Shown: positions 53,821 to 62,983 of the stretch, one piece after another
How positions within the stretch are numbered: the stretch's first letter is position 1
Layout of the letters: the number at the start of each line of letters is the position of its first letter
NCBI RefSeq assembly: GCF_036541425.1
Contig: NZ_JAZHFT010000005.1
Span: 62,001-126,000 of the forward strand
DNA: 64,000 bases
From: Consotaella aegiceratis
Lineage (GTDB): Bacteria; Pseudomonadota; Alphaproteobacteria; Rhizobiales; Rhizobiaceae
Direction of reading: 5' to 3'
Program-made: the position numbers and the translations under genes
Notes under the pieces: generated by a model
What the model was told of the DNA's origin: nothing
The model's database searches: none
The model's input: only the letters and a program-made list of their open reading frames with translations

Positions 53821-54675
53821 CTATTTCGACAGAGACTGCTCGGGCGTCAGATCGAGCTTGCTCCATTTGAGCGACAGCTCCTTGATCGTGCCGTCGTTGG
53901 CGGCCTCGTCGATCGCCTTGTTGAAGATCGCCGCGAGGTCGTCTTCACCCTTGCGCAAGCCGAGCGCCACGTTGGTCGCCAGCATCGCCCCCTTGAGCAG
54001 CGGGCCGGTCATCTTGAGATCGTCGTTGCCGGGTTCCGACAGCATGGAGGTCTCGTAGATGCCGCTGTCGAAGCCGGCGTCGATGCGCCCGGCCCTCAGG
54101 TCGAGGTCGCGCTCGCCGGAATTCGCATAGGTGCGCACCGTGACGGCATCGCCGAAATAGGCGTTGATCAGCTGTTCCTGGCTGGTCGACTGGACGACGC
54201 CGACGGACATGCCGTCGAGCATCCCGCCGATCTCGTCCATCACCGGATCGGCCTTGTCCTTGTCGTTGAGGTTCAGCCGCTCGCCGGTCATCGGCATGTC
54301 GGCGAAGTCCGTCGGCACCAGGAAGGAGGCCACGCCGTTGGCATAGGGCGTGGTGAAGTCGATGACCTCCTTGCGCTTGTCGTTGATGCCGATCGTCATG
54401 ATGACGTCGTACTTGCCGGCCTGCAGGCTCGGAATCATCCCGCTCCAGGGACCGGAGATGAGCTCGCATTCCAGTTCGGCGCGGGCGCACAGGTCGTTGA
54501 TGAGATCGACGTCGAAGCCCGCCAGCTTGCCGTCGGCGTCCATCGTGTTCCAGGGAGGGAAAGCGCCCTCGATCCCGACTTTGACGTGGCTCCAGTCCTT
54601 GGCCGAAGCGGCCCCCGACCAGACGGCCGCGGTCGCGGCAGCCAGGATCGCAAGCATGGTGGTGGTCTTCGTCAT
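53821..54675 (-). CDS. Polar amino-acid ABC transporter binding protein 2
   Basis: A 284-residue family 3 binding protein with a signal peptide (cleavage after GAASA, about residue 25). The core GIEGAFPPWNTMDADGKLAGFDVDL resembles binding protein 1, but the two differ in the ligand loop (TIGINDKRKEVIDF here, MSGMSQTEKRKEVIDF there). It is the second gene of the operon. Two binding proteins sharing one membrane complex would widen ligand range, as for HisJ and LAO in enterics. Confidence 0.91.
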   Translation of the reverse strand: MTKTTTMLAILAAATAAVWSGAASAKDWSHVKVGIEGAFPPWNTMDADGKLAGFDVDLINDLCARAELECELISGPWSGMIPSLQAGKYDVIMTIGINDKRKEVIDFTTPYANGVASFLVPTDFADMPMTGERLNLNDKDKADPVMDEIGGMLDGMSVGVVQSTSQEQLINAYFGDAVTVRTYANSGERDLDLRAGRIDAGFDSGIYETSMLSEPGNDDLKMTGPLLKGAMLATNVALGLRKGEDDLAAIFNKAIDEAANDGTIKELSLKWSKLDLTPEQSLSK

Positions 54676-54808
54676 GGGAGGCCCCTTTCGGTGGACAAAC
54701 ATTGCAGTCTTGGTTCGCCGGCTCGACGTCGAACGAAAGAAACGGGCGATCCTGCGCAAGGCGAAGCAGGCCGGAACTTGCCCGCCCCGGCCGATGGCAC
54801 GACCGCGA

Positions 54809-56242
54809 TCACCGGGCGGCCGGTTCGACGGCCCGTGGCAGCTCCGGCTCGACGCCGTCCGGGATCGGATTGACGAAGGGCCGGCCGGCGCGACGCTTGG
54901 CGAAATCCATCTTCGCGGCCTCGATCTCGGCGGGATCGGAAAACAGCGCGACGGCGGTCGCAGCCATCACCTTGGCGGCGTGCTCCATGCCCTTGTGCGC
55001 GGCCGGCATCTTGCCCTGGGCGACGAGCTGCCAGGAGTGACCTGGCGTGCCGACGGCATAGGTGGCGCCGCGCATCTGCACCGTGGGCACGACCCAGCTC
55101 ACGGTGCCGACGTCGGTCGAGCCGACATGAGTGCCGTCGCCTGCGCCGAGCGGAGTGACTGCGTCGCACAGCGGAACATCCAGACGCGGCTCCAGCCCGA
55201 AACGGGCATAGGCGGCCTCGATATCCTCCTGGCTGAGCGTCGACTGGATCTCGCGGGCGAAGGTGCGATCGGCCTGGTCGAACTGCGGCGGGCCGAGATG
55301 CTCCAGATGCCGGTGCATCAGCGCCTCCAAAGGCGTGTTGCCGATCAGGTTGGCATCGCCGCTGACGATCTGGCTCTCGACCATGGTCTCGGTCATCAAG
55401 GCGGCGCCTTGGGCGACCTTCTCGACGCGCCTGACCAGCGCCTGCATGGCCGGCAACTCGCGATCGCGCACCAGATAGCGCACCACCGCCCGGGGCTGGA
55501 CGACATTGGGGGCAACGCCGCCGGAGTCGATCACGGCATAGTGGATGCGCGCCGTGGACGGCATGTGCTCGCGCATGTAGTTGATGCCGACACTCATCAG
55601 TTCGACGGCGTCGAGCGCACTGCGTCCGAGTTCGGGCGACGCAGCCGCATGAGCGGCCCGGCCCGTGAAGATGAAAACGATCTCGTTGCAGGCGAGCGAG
55701 ATCGGCTTGTTGACGCCGGCAAAGGGGGCAGGATGCCAGGAAATCGCGATGTCGGCGTCGTCGAAGACGCCAGCCCGCACCATGAAGCCCTTGGCCGAGC
55801 CGCCCTCTTCCGCCGGACAGCCGTAATAGCGCACGCGGCCCTTGAGACCCTTGGCGGCCAGCCAATCCTTGACCGCGGCGGCGGCGAGCATCGATCCCGC
55901 TCCGAGAAGATTGTGGCCGCAGCCGTGCCCCGCCCCGCCGGCCTCGATCGGCCGATGCTCGGCGACGCCGGCCTCCTGGCTCAGCCCCGGCAGGGCGTCG
56001 TATTCTCCCAGGATGGCGATCACCGGACCGCCCTCCCCGGCTTCGCCCATCACGGCGGTGGGAATGCCGGCGACGCCCTTCACCGCCTTGAAGCCCTGCC
56101 CTTCCAGCATCGCCATATGCTCGGCGGAGGACCGCGTCTCGCCGTAGTTCAGCTCCGGCGTTTCCCAGACCCGATCGCTCAAGCCCACGAAGGCGTCGCT
56201 CAGGGCGTCGACATAGCCCCAGATTTCGTTCGCGTTGGCCAC
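54809..56242 (-). CDS. M20-family amidohydrolase (AbgB-like)
   Basis: A 477-residue M20 amidohydrolase. The AGHGCGHNLLGAG metal motif and LGEYDALPGLSQ are of the AbgB/indole-acetyl-aspartate hydrolase type, and YGCPAEEGGSAKG holds the catalytic Glu pair. The GTG at 56242 follows AAGGAG. It is the first gene of the amino-acid importer operon, so it probably cleaves an N-acyl or conjugated basic amino acid, whose product then feeds arginase and ornithine cyclodeaminase (inference). Confidence 0.88.
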   Translation of the reverse strand: MANANEIWGYVDALSDAFVGLSDRVWETPELNYGETRSSAEHMAMLEGQGFKAVKGVAGIPTAVMGEAGEGGPVIAILGEYDALPGLSQEAGVAEHRPIEAGGAGHGCGHNLLGAGSMLAAAAVKDWLAAKGLKGRVRYYGCPAEEGGSAKGFMVRAGVFDDADIAISWHPAPFAGVNKPISLACNEIVFIFTGRAAHAAASPELGRSALDAVELMSVGINYMREHMPSTARIHYAVIDSGGVAPNVVQPRAVVRYLVRDRELPAMQALVRRVEKVAQGAALMTETMVESQIVSGDANLIGNTPLEALMHRHLEHLGPPQFDQADRTFAREIQSTLSQEDIEAAYARFGLEPRLDVPLCDAVTPLGAGDGTHVGSTDVGTVSWVVPTVQMRGATYAVGTPGHSWQLVAQGKMPAAHKGMEHAAKVMAATAVALFSDPAEIEAAKMDFAKRRAGRPFVNPIPDGVEPELPRAVEPAAR

Positions 56243-56332
56243 GGGCTTACTCCTTGCTGCCGCACGCCCACGCCCAACGGTTTTGCGCATTTCGATCTGC
56301 GCGCGACCTATGCCGGCGGAGGGGCGGCGTGG

Positions 56333-56358
56333 TATTGGCACTAAAATTGGTGCCAATA
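56333..56358. promoter_or_regulatory. Perfect 9-bp inverted repeat, candidate GntR operator
   Basis: TATTGGCAC (56333-56341) and GTGCCAATA (56350-56358) flank an 8-bp spacer in the 204-bp divergent region between the M20 gene and the GntR gene. It lies 91 bp before the M20 start and covers a weak rightward -35 (TTGGCA). Confidence 0.7.
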
Positions 56359-56446
56359 ATGCATGCTTTGCCTCTATGTGCAACCGATATGCATGTCTAA
56401 ATTTCAAGCAGGTATGCGGCCTGCACGGCAAGGGGACACTCGGCTC

Positions 56447-57082
56447 ATGGATAAACCATCGGACGCGGTAGCGGCGGCTTCGAACCCTGTCGCCGAACGG
56501 CTCGCCCGCGATATCCAGGCCGGACGATTCTCGCCCGGCACGTGGCTCAAGCAGATCGACCTGCAGCAGCGCTACGGCGCCAACCGCTCGGAAATCCGCA
56601 AGGCGCTGGAGCATCTGGCGAGCAAGCGCCTGATCCAGTACCAGCCCAACCGGGGCTACTATGTCCACGACGAGGACGACGCGGCGGCCCGCGAGATTCT
56701 GGACATCCGCATCATGATCGAGACGGCGGCCGTCGAGACAATGGTGGCGAACGCCACGGAGGATCAGATCGTCGAACTGGAGGCGCTCGCCCGCCGGTTC
56801 GAGGCGCTTCTCGACGTCGGCACGATGGTCGAGATCTACGACACCAACCTAAGCTTCCACCGCGTTCTGCTCGGGACGACGCAGAACCGCAGCCTCGTCG
56901 AACTGGTCGACGAACTGCGTCTGCGCACGTCCCCGGCGCCGGCCTCGCAATGGTCGACCCGCCAGCGCATGGAACAATCCGGGCGCGAGCATCTGGAGAT
57001 CGTCAAGGCGTTGCGCGAACACGATGCGGATCAGCTCCGGCGCACGATCAGGAATCATATCAGCCAGTCCGCCCTGAACTGA
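56447..57082 (+). CDS. GntR-family regulator, FadR/FCD subgroup
   Basis: A 211-residue regulator. The winged HTH (DLQQRYGANRSEIRKALEHLASKRLI) is followed by an all-helical FCD domain whose metal/effector pocket includes the Asp/His set (YDTNLSFHRVL, REHLEIVKALREHD). The ATG at 56447 is chosen; upstream in-frame ATGs at 56363 and 56393 add a Cys-rich tail without family match. It is divergent from the M20-importer operon, which it probably represses. Confidence 0.86.
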   Translation: MDKPSDAVAAASNPVAERLARDIQAGRFSPGTWLKQIDLQQRYGANRSEIRKALEHLASKRLIQYQPNRGYYVHDEDDAAAREILDIRIMIETAAVETMVANATEDQIVELEALARRFEALLDVGTMVEIYDTNLSFHRVLLGTTQNRSLVELVDELRLRTSPAPASQWSTRQRMEQSGREHLEIVKALREHDADQLRRTIRNHISQSALN

Positions 57083-57171
57083 GCCCGCTTCGATAGCGGC
57101 GCCTGCCCGGTGCAGCCGCTGCCGCCGCGCCACAACGGACAGTTCGACTCGCCTCGGCCCGAACGGGGACT

Positions 57172-58236
57172 TCAACCGCTTGCCGTGCGCGCCAGCTGGC
57201 GCCGCAGCAGCATGCCGTAAAGATCGCGCGGCTCGTCCGGATCGGCGAGAAGGTCGAGCCGCTCGCAGCGGCCCGATTCGAGCAGCATGTCATGGACATA
57301 GCGGAGTGCCGAGAAGTCTTCGGTGGCGAAGCCGACACTGTCGAAGAGGGTGATCTCGGTCGCGGAGCGGCGCCCCGCTGCCTGGCCGGTCATCATCGTC
57401 CACAGCTCGGTCACCGGATGGTCCGCCGGCAGTTGCTGGATCTCGCCTTCGATCCGCGTCTGCGGCGGATATTCAACGAAGATGCTCGACTTGAGCAGAA
57501 CGTCGCGGTGCATCTCGGTCTTGCCCGGACAGTCGCCGCCGACCGCGTTGATGTGAATACCGGCACCGACCATGTTGTCGGTCAGGATCGTCGCGTTCTG
57601 CTTGTCGGCGGTGGCGGTGGTGATGATCTCGGCGCCTTGGACGGCCGTCTCGCCGGTCTCGCAGACCTGGATGTCGAGCCCGAGACCCGACAGGTTGCGC
57701 GCGCAGCGTTCGCTCGCGGTACGATCGATGTCGAAAAGACGCAGTTGCTCCACGCCGAGCAGTGCCTTGAAGGCGAAAGCCTGGAACTCGCTCTGGGCAC
57801 CGTTGCCGATCAGCGCCATGGTCCTGGCGTCCTTCGGCGCGAGATATTTGGCCGCGACGGCCGAAGTGGCCGCCGTTCGCAGGGCCGTCAGAATGGTCAT
57901 TTCCGAAAGCAGAAGAGGATAGCCGCTGTCGACGTCGGACAGGACGCCGAAGGCCGTGACTGTCTGGCGTCCCGTCCTGGTGTTTTTGGGATGGCCATTG
58001 ACGTATTTGAAGCCATAAAGCCGCCCGTCGCTGGCCGGCATCAGCTCGATGACGCCGTCCTTGGAGTGCGAGGCCACGCGGGCCGTCTTGTCGAACAGCT
58101 CCCAGCGCCGAAAATCCTCCTCCACATAACCCGCCAGTTCACCGAGGAAGCGCTCGATGCCGATGTCGAGCACCAAGTCCATCATGCGTTCGACGCTGAT
58201 GAAGGGAACCAGATTGAGGTCCTTGAGAGCGCTCAT
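57172..58236 (-). CDS. ocd: Ornithine cyclodeaminase
   Basis: A 354-residue member of the ornithine cyclodeaminase/mu-crystallin family. The NAD-binding motif GNGAQSEFQ, the substrate region FKYVNGHPKNTRTG and the catalytic-Asp segment AVGGDCPGKTEMH are present. It converts ornithine to proline and ammonia. It overlaps the arginase gene by four bases, so arginine passes through ornithine to proline and urea. The pair resembles the arc-ocd genes of nopaline and arginine catabolism in agrobacteria and brucellae. Confidence 0.93.
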   Translation of the reverse strand: MSALKDLNLVPFISVERMMDLVLDIGIERFLGELAGYVEEDFRRWELFDKTARVASHSKDGVIELMPASDGRLYGFKYVNGHPKNTRTGRQTVTAFGVLSDVDSGYPLLLSEMTILTALRTAATSAVAAKYLAPKDARTMALIGNGAQSEFQAFAFKALLGVEQLRLFDIDRTASERCARNLSGLGLDIQVCETGETAVQGAEIITTATADKQNATILTDNMVGAGIHINAVGGDCPGKTEMHRDVLLKSSIFVEYPPQTRIEGEIQQLPADHPVTELWTMMTGQAAGRRSATEITLFDSVGFATEDFSALRYVHDMLLESGRCERLDLLADPDEPRDLYGMLLRRQLARTASG

Positions 58237-59156
58237 CCGAAGCTCCTTGTGGGGCGGTCCATGACGGTGCGGCCCATGAGACTGGCCGTGAGCTCGACGA
58301 GCAGGATGGCGGTGCGGCCGCGCTCGTCGAGGAAGGGATTGAGCTCGACGAGGTCGAGGCTGGTGACCAGGCCGCTGTCGTGGAGCATTTCCATCACCAG
58401 ATGGGCCTCGCGAAAGCTGAGGCCGCCCGGCACCGTGGTGCCGACGCCGGGGCCAAGCGACGGATCCAGGCAATCGACGTCGAAGCTGACGTGCAGGAGG
58501 CCCTGGGCCGCCTCGACCTCGGCCAGAAAGCCGCGAAGCAGCGCGGCCACGCCATGCTCGTCGATCGCCCGCATGTCGTGAATGACGATCTCCGTCCGGC
58601 GCAAGGCGTCGCGCTCGGCCGGGTCGACGCTGCGAATGCCGATCATGCACACGCGCGCCGGATCGACCGGCGCCGTCACCTCCGGGAAATGCGGCGCGAA
58701 CGCGGGCCTGCCGGTGAAGTAGGCCACCGGCACCCCGTGCAGGTTGCCGCTGCGCGTGGTCTCCAAAGAGTGGAAGTCGGTATGTGCGTCCAGCCACAGA
58801 ACGAAGAGCGGACGCCCGAGCTCGGCGGCGCGACGGGCGAGGCCCGTGACGGTTCCCGCCGACAAGGCGTGATCTCCGCCCAGAAAGATCGGCATTCCCG
58901 CGGCGCTTTCGCGATAGGCCGTTTCGCCGACCAGCCGGGTCCATTCCGCGACGCTGCCCAGATTGCGGAGCGCTCCGTTCGGATGCGATCGGGGTTCCAC
59001 CGAAGGAACCGCCAGATCGCCGCAATCCGAAACATTGTGGCCGAGGTCGCGCAACGCCTCGCCAAGTCTCGCGATGCGAAGCGCCGCCGGTCCCATTCCA
59101 CAACCGAGCTGTGCGGCACCCGCTTCGAGCGGGACACCGATCAATTTGCAATGCAT
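58233..59156 (-). CDS. arcA: Arginase
   Basis: A 307-residue ureohydrolase. The manganese ligands are in GGDHALSAGT (His96), WLDAHTDFHS (Asp123, His125, Asp127) and SFDVDCLDPS. The motif set is of the arginase rather than agmatinase type. It hydrolyses arginine to ornithine and urea. It is the first gene of the pair, divergent from an Lrp-type regulator. The symbol is provisional; arginase is called arc, argI or rocF in different genera. Confidence 0.92.
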   Translation of the reverse strand: MHCKLIGVPLEAGAAQLGCGMGPAALRIARLGEALRDLGHNVSDCGDLAVPSVEPRSHPNGALRNLGSVAEWTRLVGETAYRESAAGMPIFLGGDHALSAGTVTGLARRAAELGRPLFVLWLDAHTDFHSLETTRSGNLHGVPVAYFTGRPAFAPHFPEVTAPVDPARVCMIGIRSVDPAERDALRRTEIVIHDMRAIDEHGVAALLRGFLAEVEAAQGLLHVSFDVDCLDPSLGPGVGTTVPGGLSFREAHLVMEMLHDSGLVTSLDLVELNPFLDERGRTAILLVELTASLMGRTVMDRPTRSFG

Positions 59157-59272
59157 GCCTCAATCTCCTGTTCGCACCAGCTAAGCAGAGGACGGCGGCA
59201 GATCGAATAGGCATAATTGCCAAAGAGATGAGAGTTTCTTATCAAAACGGAGGCTTGAATGGACATCCTGGC

Positions 59273-59710
59273 ATGGACGACCTCGACACGAATCTGATCA
59301 CGCTGTTGCGTCACAATGCGCGCCGTTCGATTTCGGACCTCGCTGCGGCGCTCGGCACCTCGCGCGCCACGGTTCGCGCGCACCTGGAAAAGCTCGAACG
59401 GTCCGGCAGCATCATCGGCTATACGGTGATCCTTCGGGCGGATGCGGTGGACCTGCCCGTGCGCGGCATCATGATGGTCGCGATCGAAGGGCGGGTGACC
59501 GACCGCGTGATCAATGCACTGGGCGGCTTTCCGGAGATTTCGGAGATCCACACCACGAACGGCCGCTGGGACCTCATCATCGAACTCGCTGCGGCAACGC
59601 TGAGCGAGTTCGACAGCGTCCTGAGGCGAATTCGGCTGGTTCCCGGGATCGCCGCCAGCGAGACCAACCTGCTTCTGGCCACGCCACGCAGCACGCGGGC
59701 GCGGCTTTAG
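59273..59710 (+). CDS. Lrp/AsnC-family transcriptional regulator of arginine catabolism
   Basis: A 145-residue Lrp-type protein with an N-terminal HTH (ISDLAAALGTSRATVRAHLEKLERSG) and a C-terminal RAM effector domain. The start is uncertain. ATG 59273 gives the typical family N-terminus MDDLD. ATG 59228 would add 15 residues. The well-formed GGAGG at 59249-59253 lies close to an out-of-frame ATG. It is divergent from arginase and is likely its arginine-responsive activator, as ArcR-type Lrp proteins are in relatives. Confidence 0.86.
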   Translation: MDDLDTNLITLLRHNARRSISDLAAALGTSRATVRAHLEKLERSGSIIGYTVILRADAVDLPVRGIMMVAIEGRVTDRVINALGGFPEISEIHTTNGRWDLIIELAAATLSEFDSVLRRIRLVPGIAASETNLLLATPRSTRARL

Positions 59711-59739
59711 AGCATGCCGAAAAGTTGCAGACTTTTCGG
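59711..59739. repeat. Interspersed palindrome of rhizobial type between convergent genes
   Basis: AGAGCATGC is followed by a perfect 9-bp stem: CCGAAAAGT (59717-59725) and ACTTTTCGG (59731-59739) with a 5-nt loop. The AGAGCATG-hairpin layout resembles repeated intergenic elements I recall from Rhizobiales genomes. A second part (about 59770-59815) has GATCGGGCGAGCGCTGCCGGATC-like symmetry. It may also end the Lrp transcript. Confidence 0.6.
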
Positions 59740-59920
59740 ACCCACATCATGGGGGGAAAACAAGAGGCTAGAGCGACATCATGATCGGGCGAGCGCTGCC
59801 GGATCATGCGATCGCCGACGTGAGCCGCACGGCTTCAAATCCATCGTCCAAACCGCGCAGACGAGGCCGGCATGAGACCTCCCCGGCACTGCCGGATTGG
59901 AGGCCTCAGTCGCGGCAACT

Positions 59921-61636
59921 CTAGCCAGCGGTCCCCTCGCGCAGCGCCGCAAGGGCTTCGCGCAAGGCGTGGCCCACCCGATTGCGCGTCCGCCGCGCGT
60001 GAGCCACGTAGAACGGCGTCTCTTCGGCATCTGCGTCGAGGCGGGCCAGTTCACGCAATCCTTCAAGCGAAGGCCACGGCCTGTTGGGCAGAGCCGAATC
60101 GTGAACGAAGCGGTCGCCCTCGGTGTAGTTGATCGGCACCAGCGAGCGGGAGGCGCGCATCAGGGCTGCATCCGCCCGCCGGGCGGCATCGGGATCGGAC
60201 ACCGGCGATGCCGCGAGGACCTCGGCCGCGCGTTTCAGGTCCTCGGCCTGCGCAACGAGCTTCGACAGATCGAGCCGCGAGCCGATCGCCTCGGCGAGAC
60301 CGGCGAGTTCCTGGCGCAGAGCGTCGGCATAATCGCCATAGGCCAACGGCAGCACCGGCGCCGTGAGCAGCCGGCCGAGCACATGCAGAATGACGCGGGT
60401 GTCCCTGTCCAAATTCTCCGGGTCGATGTTCTCGGCAAGGTCGAGCGGCGTGTGCCACCACCAGCCGAGCGGCACCAGCATCTTCTCCTTGCCCGGCGGC
60501 TGGTGGCTGAGGCTGCCGAACATGGATGGAATGCCAACGCCCCAGAACGACTGGTCGCCGGCACGCGACTGCCGCCGACCGGCATGCTGCTGGCCGCTGA
60601 TCGCGGCGACGGCATCGGCGGCGACCGCCTTGAGCTCGTCGACCACCCCCGAGCGCGTGAGCACGCTGGCGCCTTTGCCGCCCGTCGAGTCGAGGTTGAC
60701 GTGCACGGCGCATCGCCGGTCGAGTTCGTCCCAGAATTCGTCGGCATACCAGGCGGAGCCGGAATAGCGGCCGTGCGAATGGCCTGACCAGAAGCAGACC
60801 CGAAGGCCGCGACGCCAGTGGGCGGCTTGCGCGGCGAGCAGACGCGCCGCCTCCAGCATCGAGGCATTGGCGCCGCCATTGTCCATGACGCCGTAATGCC
60901 AGGTGTCGTGATGGCCGGAGAACATGACGAAGGGCGCCTCGTCGTCGCCCGCAAGATGGCCCGGCATGAGATCGGCCACCAGCAGCGGGGTCTTGCACCA
61001 GCCGGTGTCGACCGTCGTATGCATCACCGCGTTCAGCGTCTCGCCGGCCTGCAGCCGGGCGCGCAGCCGCTCGCCGTCGTCCCGGGAGACGGTGCAGACC
61101 GCCGTCACCGGCAGTCCCTCGCGGGTGTGCTGCGAGGGGCTGCCCCAAACGGCCGAGATGCACATCTCGTAAAGGTGCTCGGTCGGGCTGATGTGAATCT
61201 CGCCAACGGCGCCGGCCGCGCGGGCCGCCACCGACACGTCCTCGACCGCGATGCCATCGATCAGCGCGATCTTGCCGCGAGCATCGATGGCTCGGAAGGC
61301 CGCCTCGTCGCCTTCGCCGGCATAGACCAGTTCGGCCTCGAGACCGCCCGCCGGCGTCGAAGCCGCCATCGACTGGGTGATGCTGGCGATCTCCTGCCCC
61401 GCCACGGTCAACCGTGAGGCACCGGGCAGGCTGATATAGGCATCGTGGGACAAAAGCGTCGTCTGGAAGCCGTATTCGCGCATCCTGCGTTCCAGATAGC
61501 GAAAGCTCTCCAGCTCTTCAGGGGTGCCCGAAAGCTTGATGCGCCGCGCAAATTCGTCGATGTGCTCCATCAGCTTTTGCCGGCTGACCTGCTGCACGAG
61601 GTTGTCCAGGTCGATGGATGCGTCTGTCTTGTTCAT
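59921..61636 (-). CDS. M28-family-like peptidase with PA domain and altered active-site motif
   Basis: A 571-residue protein in the M28/PA-domain layout. A protease-associated domain lies at about residues 130-230, then the zinc-peptidase core. Metal-site motifs are GHHDTW, MDNGGAN, VNLDSTGG and WWHTPLD. The usual Glu-Glu pair (ligand and general base) is replaced by GHSHGRYSGS. There is no signal peptide. The ATG at 61636 is chosen; the frame stays open upstream without homology. It may hydrolyse a peptide or other amide with a changed mechanism, or may not be a peptidase at all. Confidence 0.8.
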   Translation of the reverse strand: MNKTDASIDLDNLVQQVSRQKLMEHIDEFARRIKLSGTPEELESFRYLERRMREYGFQTTLLSHDAYISLPGASRLTVAGQEIASITQSMAASTPAGGLEAELVYAGEGDEAAFRAIDARGKIALIDGIAVEDVSVAARAAGAVGEIHISPTEHLYEMCISAVWGSPSQHTREGLPVTAVCTVSRDDGERLRARLQAGETLNAVMHTTVDTGWCKTPLLVADLMPGHLAGDDEAPFVMFSGHHDTWHYGVMDNGGANASMLEAARLLAAQAAHWRRGLRVCFWSGHSHGRYSGSAWYADEFWDELDRRCAVHVNLDSTGGKGASVLTRSGVVDELKAVAADAVAAISGQQHAGRRQSRAGDQSFWGVGIPSMFGSLSHQPPGKEKMLVPLGWWWHTPLDLAENIDPENLDRDTRVILHVLGRLLTAPVLPLAYGDYADALRQELAGLAEAIGSRLDLSKLVAQAEDLKRAAEVLAASPVSDPDAARRADAALMRASRSLVPINYTEGDRFVHDSALPNRPWPSLEGLRELARLDADAEETPFYVAHARRTRNRVGHALREALAALREGTAG

Positions 61637-61833
61637 TGCCGTTCCACTGCACTGCGCTGTGATTTCATCAAGGTTTCGAGCCGCCGACACGATTGCATCC
61701 GCGGCCCTCGGATATGCAATATCGATGGCGGCGTTTTTTCTGCCGCGCCGGAAGCCGCAAAGGATGAGAGGCAAGGCGTTTCCTGCACCACGCCGCCCGG
61801 CCGGAAAAAGCGGGATGCTGCGCCCGAGCGCCA

Positions 61834-62376
61834 TCAGACGGGCTGCAAGGTTCCCGCCGTTCCCAGAGCAAGAAAGATCGCAGCCCCGATGGCAATCAGG
61901 AGCAGGGGATTGAGGCGGGTATAGAAGAGGGCCGCGGCGGAAGCCAGCGCCAGTCCCTGCGCCAGCCAGCCGCCCTCCAACGCCTGCAGGAGTATCCATA
62001 CCGCTGACAGCAGCATGCCCGCGGCGACCGGTCGCAGCCCGGCCTCCAGCGCCAGAAGAATGCGTGCGCCCTTGAAGCGCGCCCAGAGATGGGCGACCCC
62101 GTAGATCAGCAGCGACGTCGGCCCGAAGATGCCGAGACCGGCGGCGACGGCTCCTCCGATGCCGGCGACCTGCCAGCCGATGAGGCAGGCGAGCAGCGAA
62201 CCCGGGCCCGGAGCCATCCGCGAGATGGCGAAGTCGTTGACGAATTGCGTCTCGCTGAGCCAGTGGTGCACGTCCACCACCTGCCGATGAATGTCTGCGA
62301 TCGCGCTCTGGCCGCCGCCCACGGTGATCAGCGACAGTGGCGCGAAGACCAGGAAGATCTGCCAGATCAGGCTCAT
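61834..62376 (-). CDS. chrA2: Chromate transporter, half-size subunit (ChrA C-half)
   Basis: A 180-residue CHR-domain membrane protein with the family start FLVFAPLSLITVGGGQSAI and the APGPGSL motif. Short ChrA proteins work as pairs in opposite membrane orientation. Its start overlaps the stop of the first half (ATGA). It probably exports chromate or a related oxyanion; its physiological role beside a gamma-glutamyltransferase is unclear. Confidence 0.86.
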   Translation of the reverse strand: MSLIWQIFLVFAPLSLITVGGGQSAIADIHRQVVDVHHWLSETQFVNDFAISRMAPGPGSLLACLIGWQVAGIGGAVAAGLGIFGPTSLLIYGVAHLWARFKGARILLALEAGLRPVAAGMLLSAVWILLQALEGGWLAQGLALASAAALFYTRLNPLLLIAIGAAIFLALGTAGTLQPV

Positions 62377-62981
62377 GGCCGCTCCCGCCGACCGAGTTCG
62401 CGATAGGCCATCGCGACACCGACTGTGCCGGCGATCAGGACGGTCGAGACCAGCGACCATCGCAACACCCCGACGGCGACGAACGTGGCCGCCATGAGGG
62501 CGAGCGGGAACAGCTTCTTCGGCACGTTGCGCGCCGCGGTCAAGGCGACGGACAGGGAGAACCCAACGGCGGCGGTCGCCGCGCCCATCAAGGCCCAATG
62601 GGTCGCCTCGTACTGGCTGATCGAAGCGAAGCCGATGCCGATGGCGATGAGGACGAAAGCGGGCGGCACGATGATGCCGAAAAAGCCCGCAATCGCGCCG
62701 GATCGGCCACGCAACCGGTAGCCGATCCAGATCGCCATGTTCTTCACATTGACGCCCGGCAAGGCCTGCGACACAGCGAGGCCGTTGAAGAACTCCTCCT
62801 CGGTCAGCCAATGCCGATCCTGCACGAACTCACGCAGCAGCCAGGCGCTGATGCCACCGCCGAAGCTGGTCAGTCCGATCCGGCTGAAGATCAGAAAAAG
62901 CTGCAGCACGGAGGGGGCGTCGCCGGCCGGATTGCGCGTCTCGCCGCCGGATCCCGTGCCGTCGCCGGCGTCCTTGTCCAA
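62373..62981 (-). CDS. chrA1: Chromate transporter, half-size subunit (ChrA N-half)
   Basis: A 202-residue CHR-domain membrane protein with FSRIGLTSFGGGISAWL and QALPGVNVKN. The only in-frame start found is TTG at 62981, two bases after the gamma-glutamyltransferase stop, so translation is probably coupled. It pairs with the second half downstream to form a complete transporter. Confidence 0.85.
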   Translation of the reverse strand: MDKDAGDGTGSGGETRNPAGDAPSVLQLFLIFSRIGLTSFGGGISAWLLREFVQDRHWLTEEEFFNGLAVSQALPGVNVKNMAIWIGYRLRGRSGAIAGFFGIIVPPAFVLIAIGIGFASISQYEATHWALMGAATAAVGFSLSVALTAARNVPKKLFPLALMAATFVAVGVLRWSLVSTVLIAGTVGVAMAYRELGRRERP

Positions 62982-62983
62982 GG

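Noticed and set aside
59259..59261. ATG with an excellent Shine-Dalgarno just before the Lrp gene
   Set aside because: It is out of frame with the Lrp domain. Starts at 59228 and 59273 are in frame.
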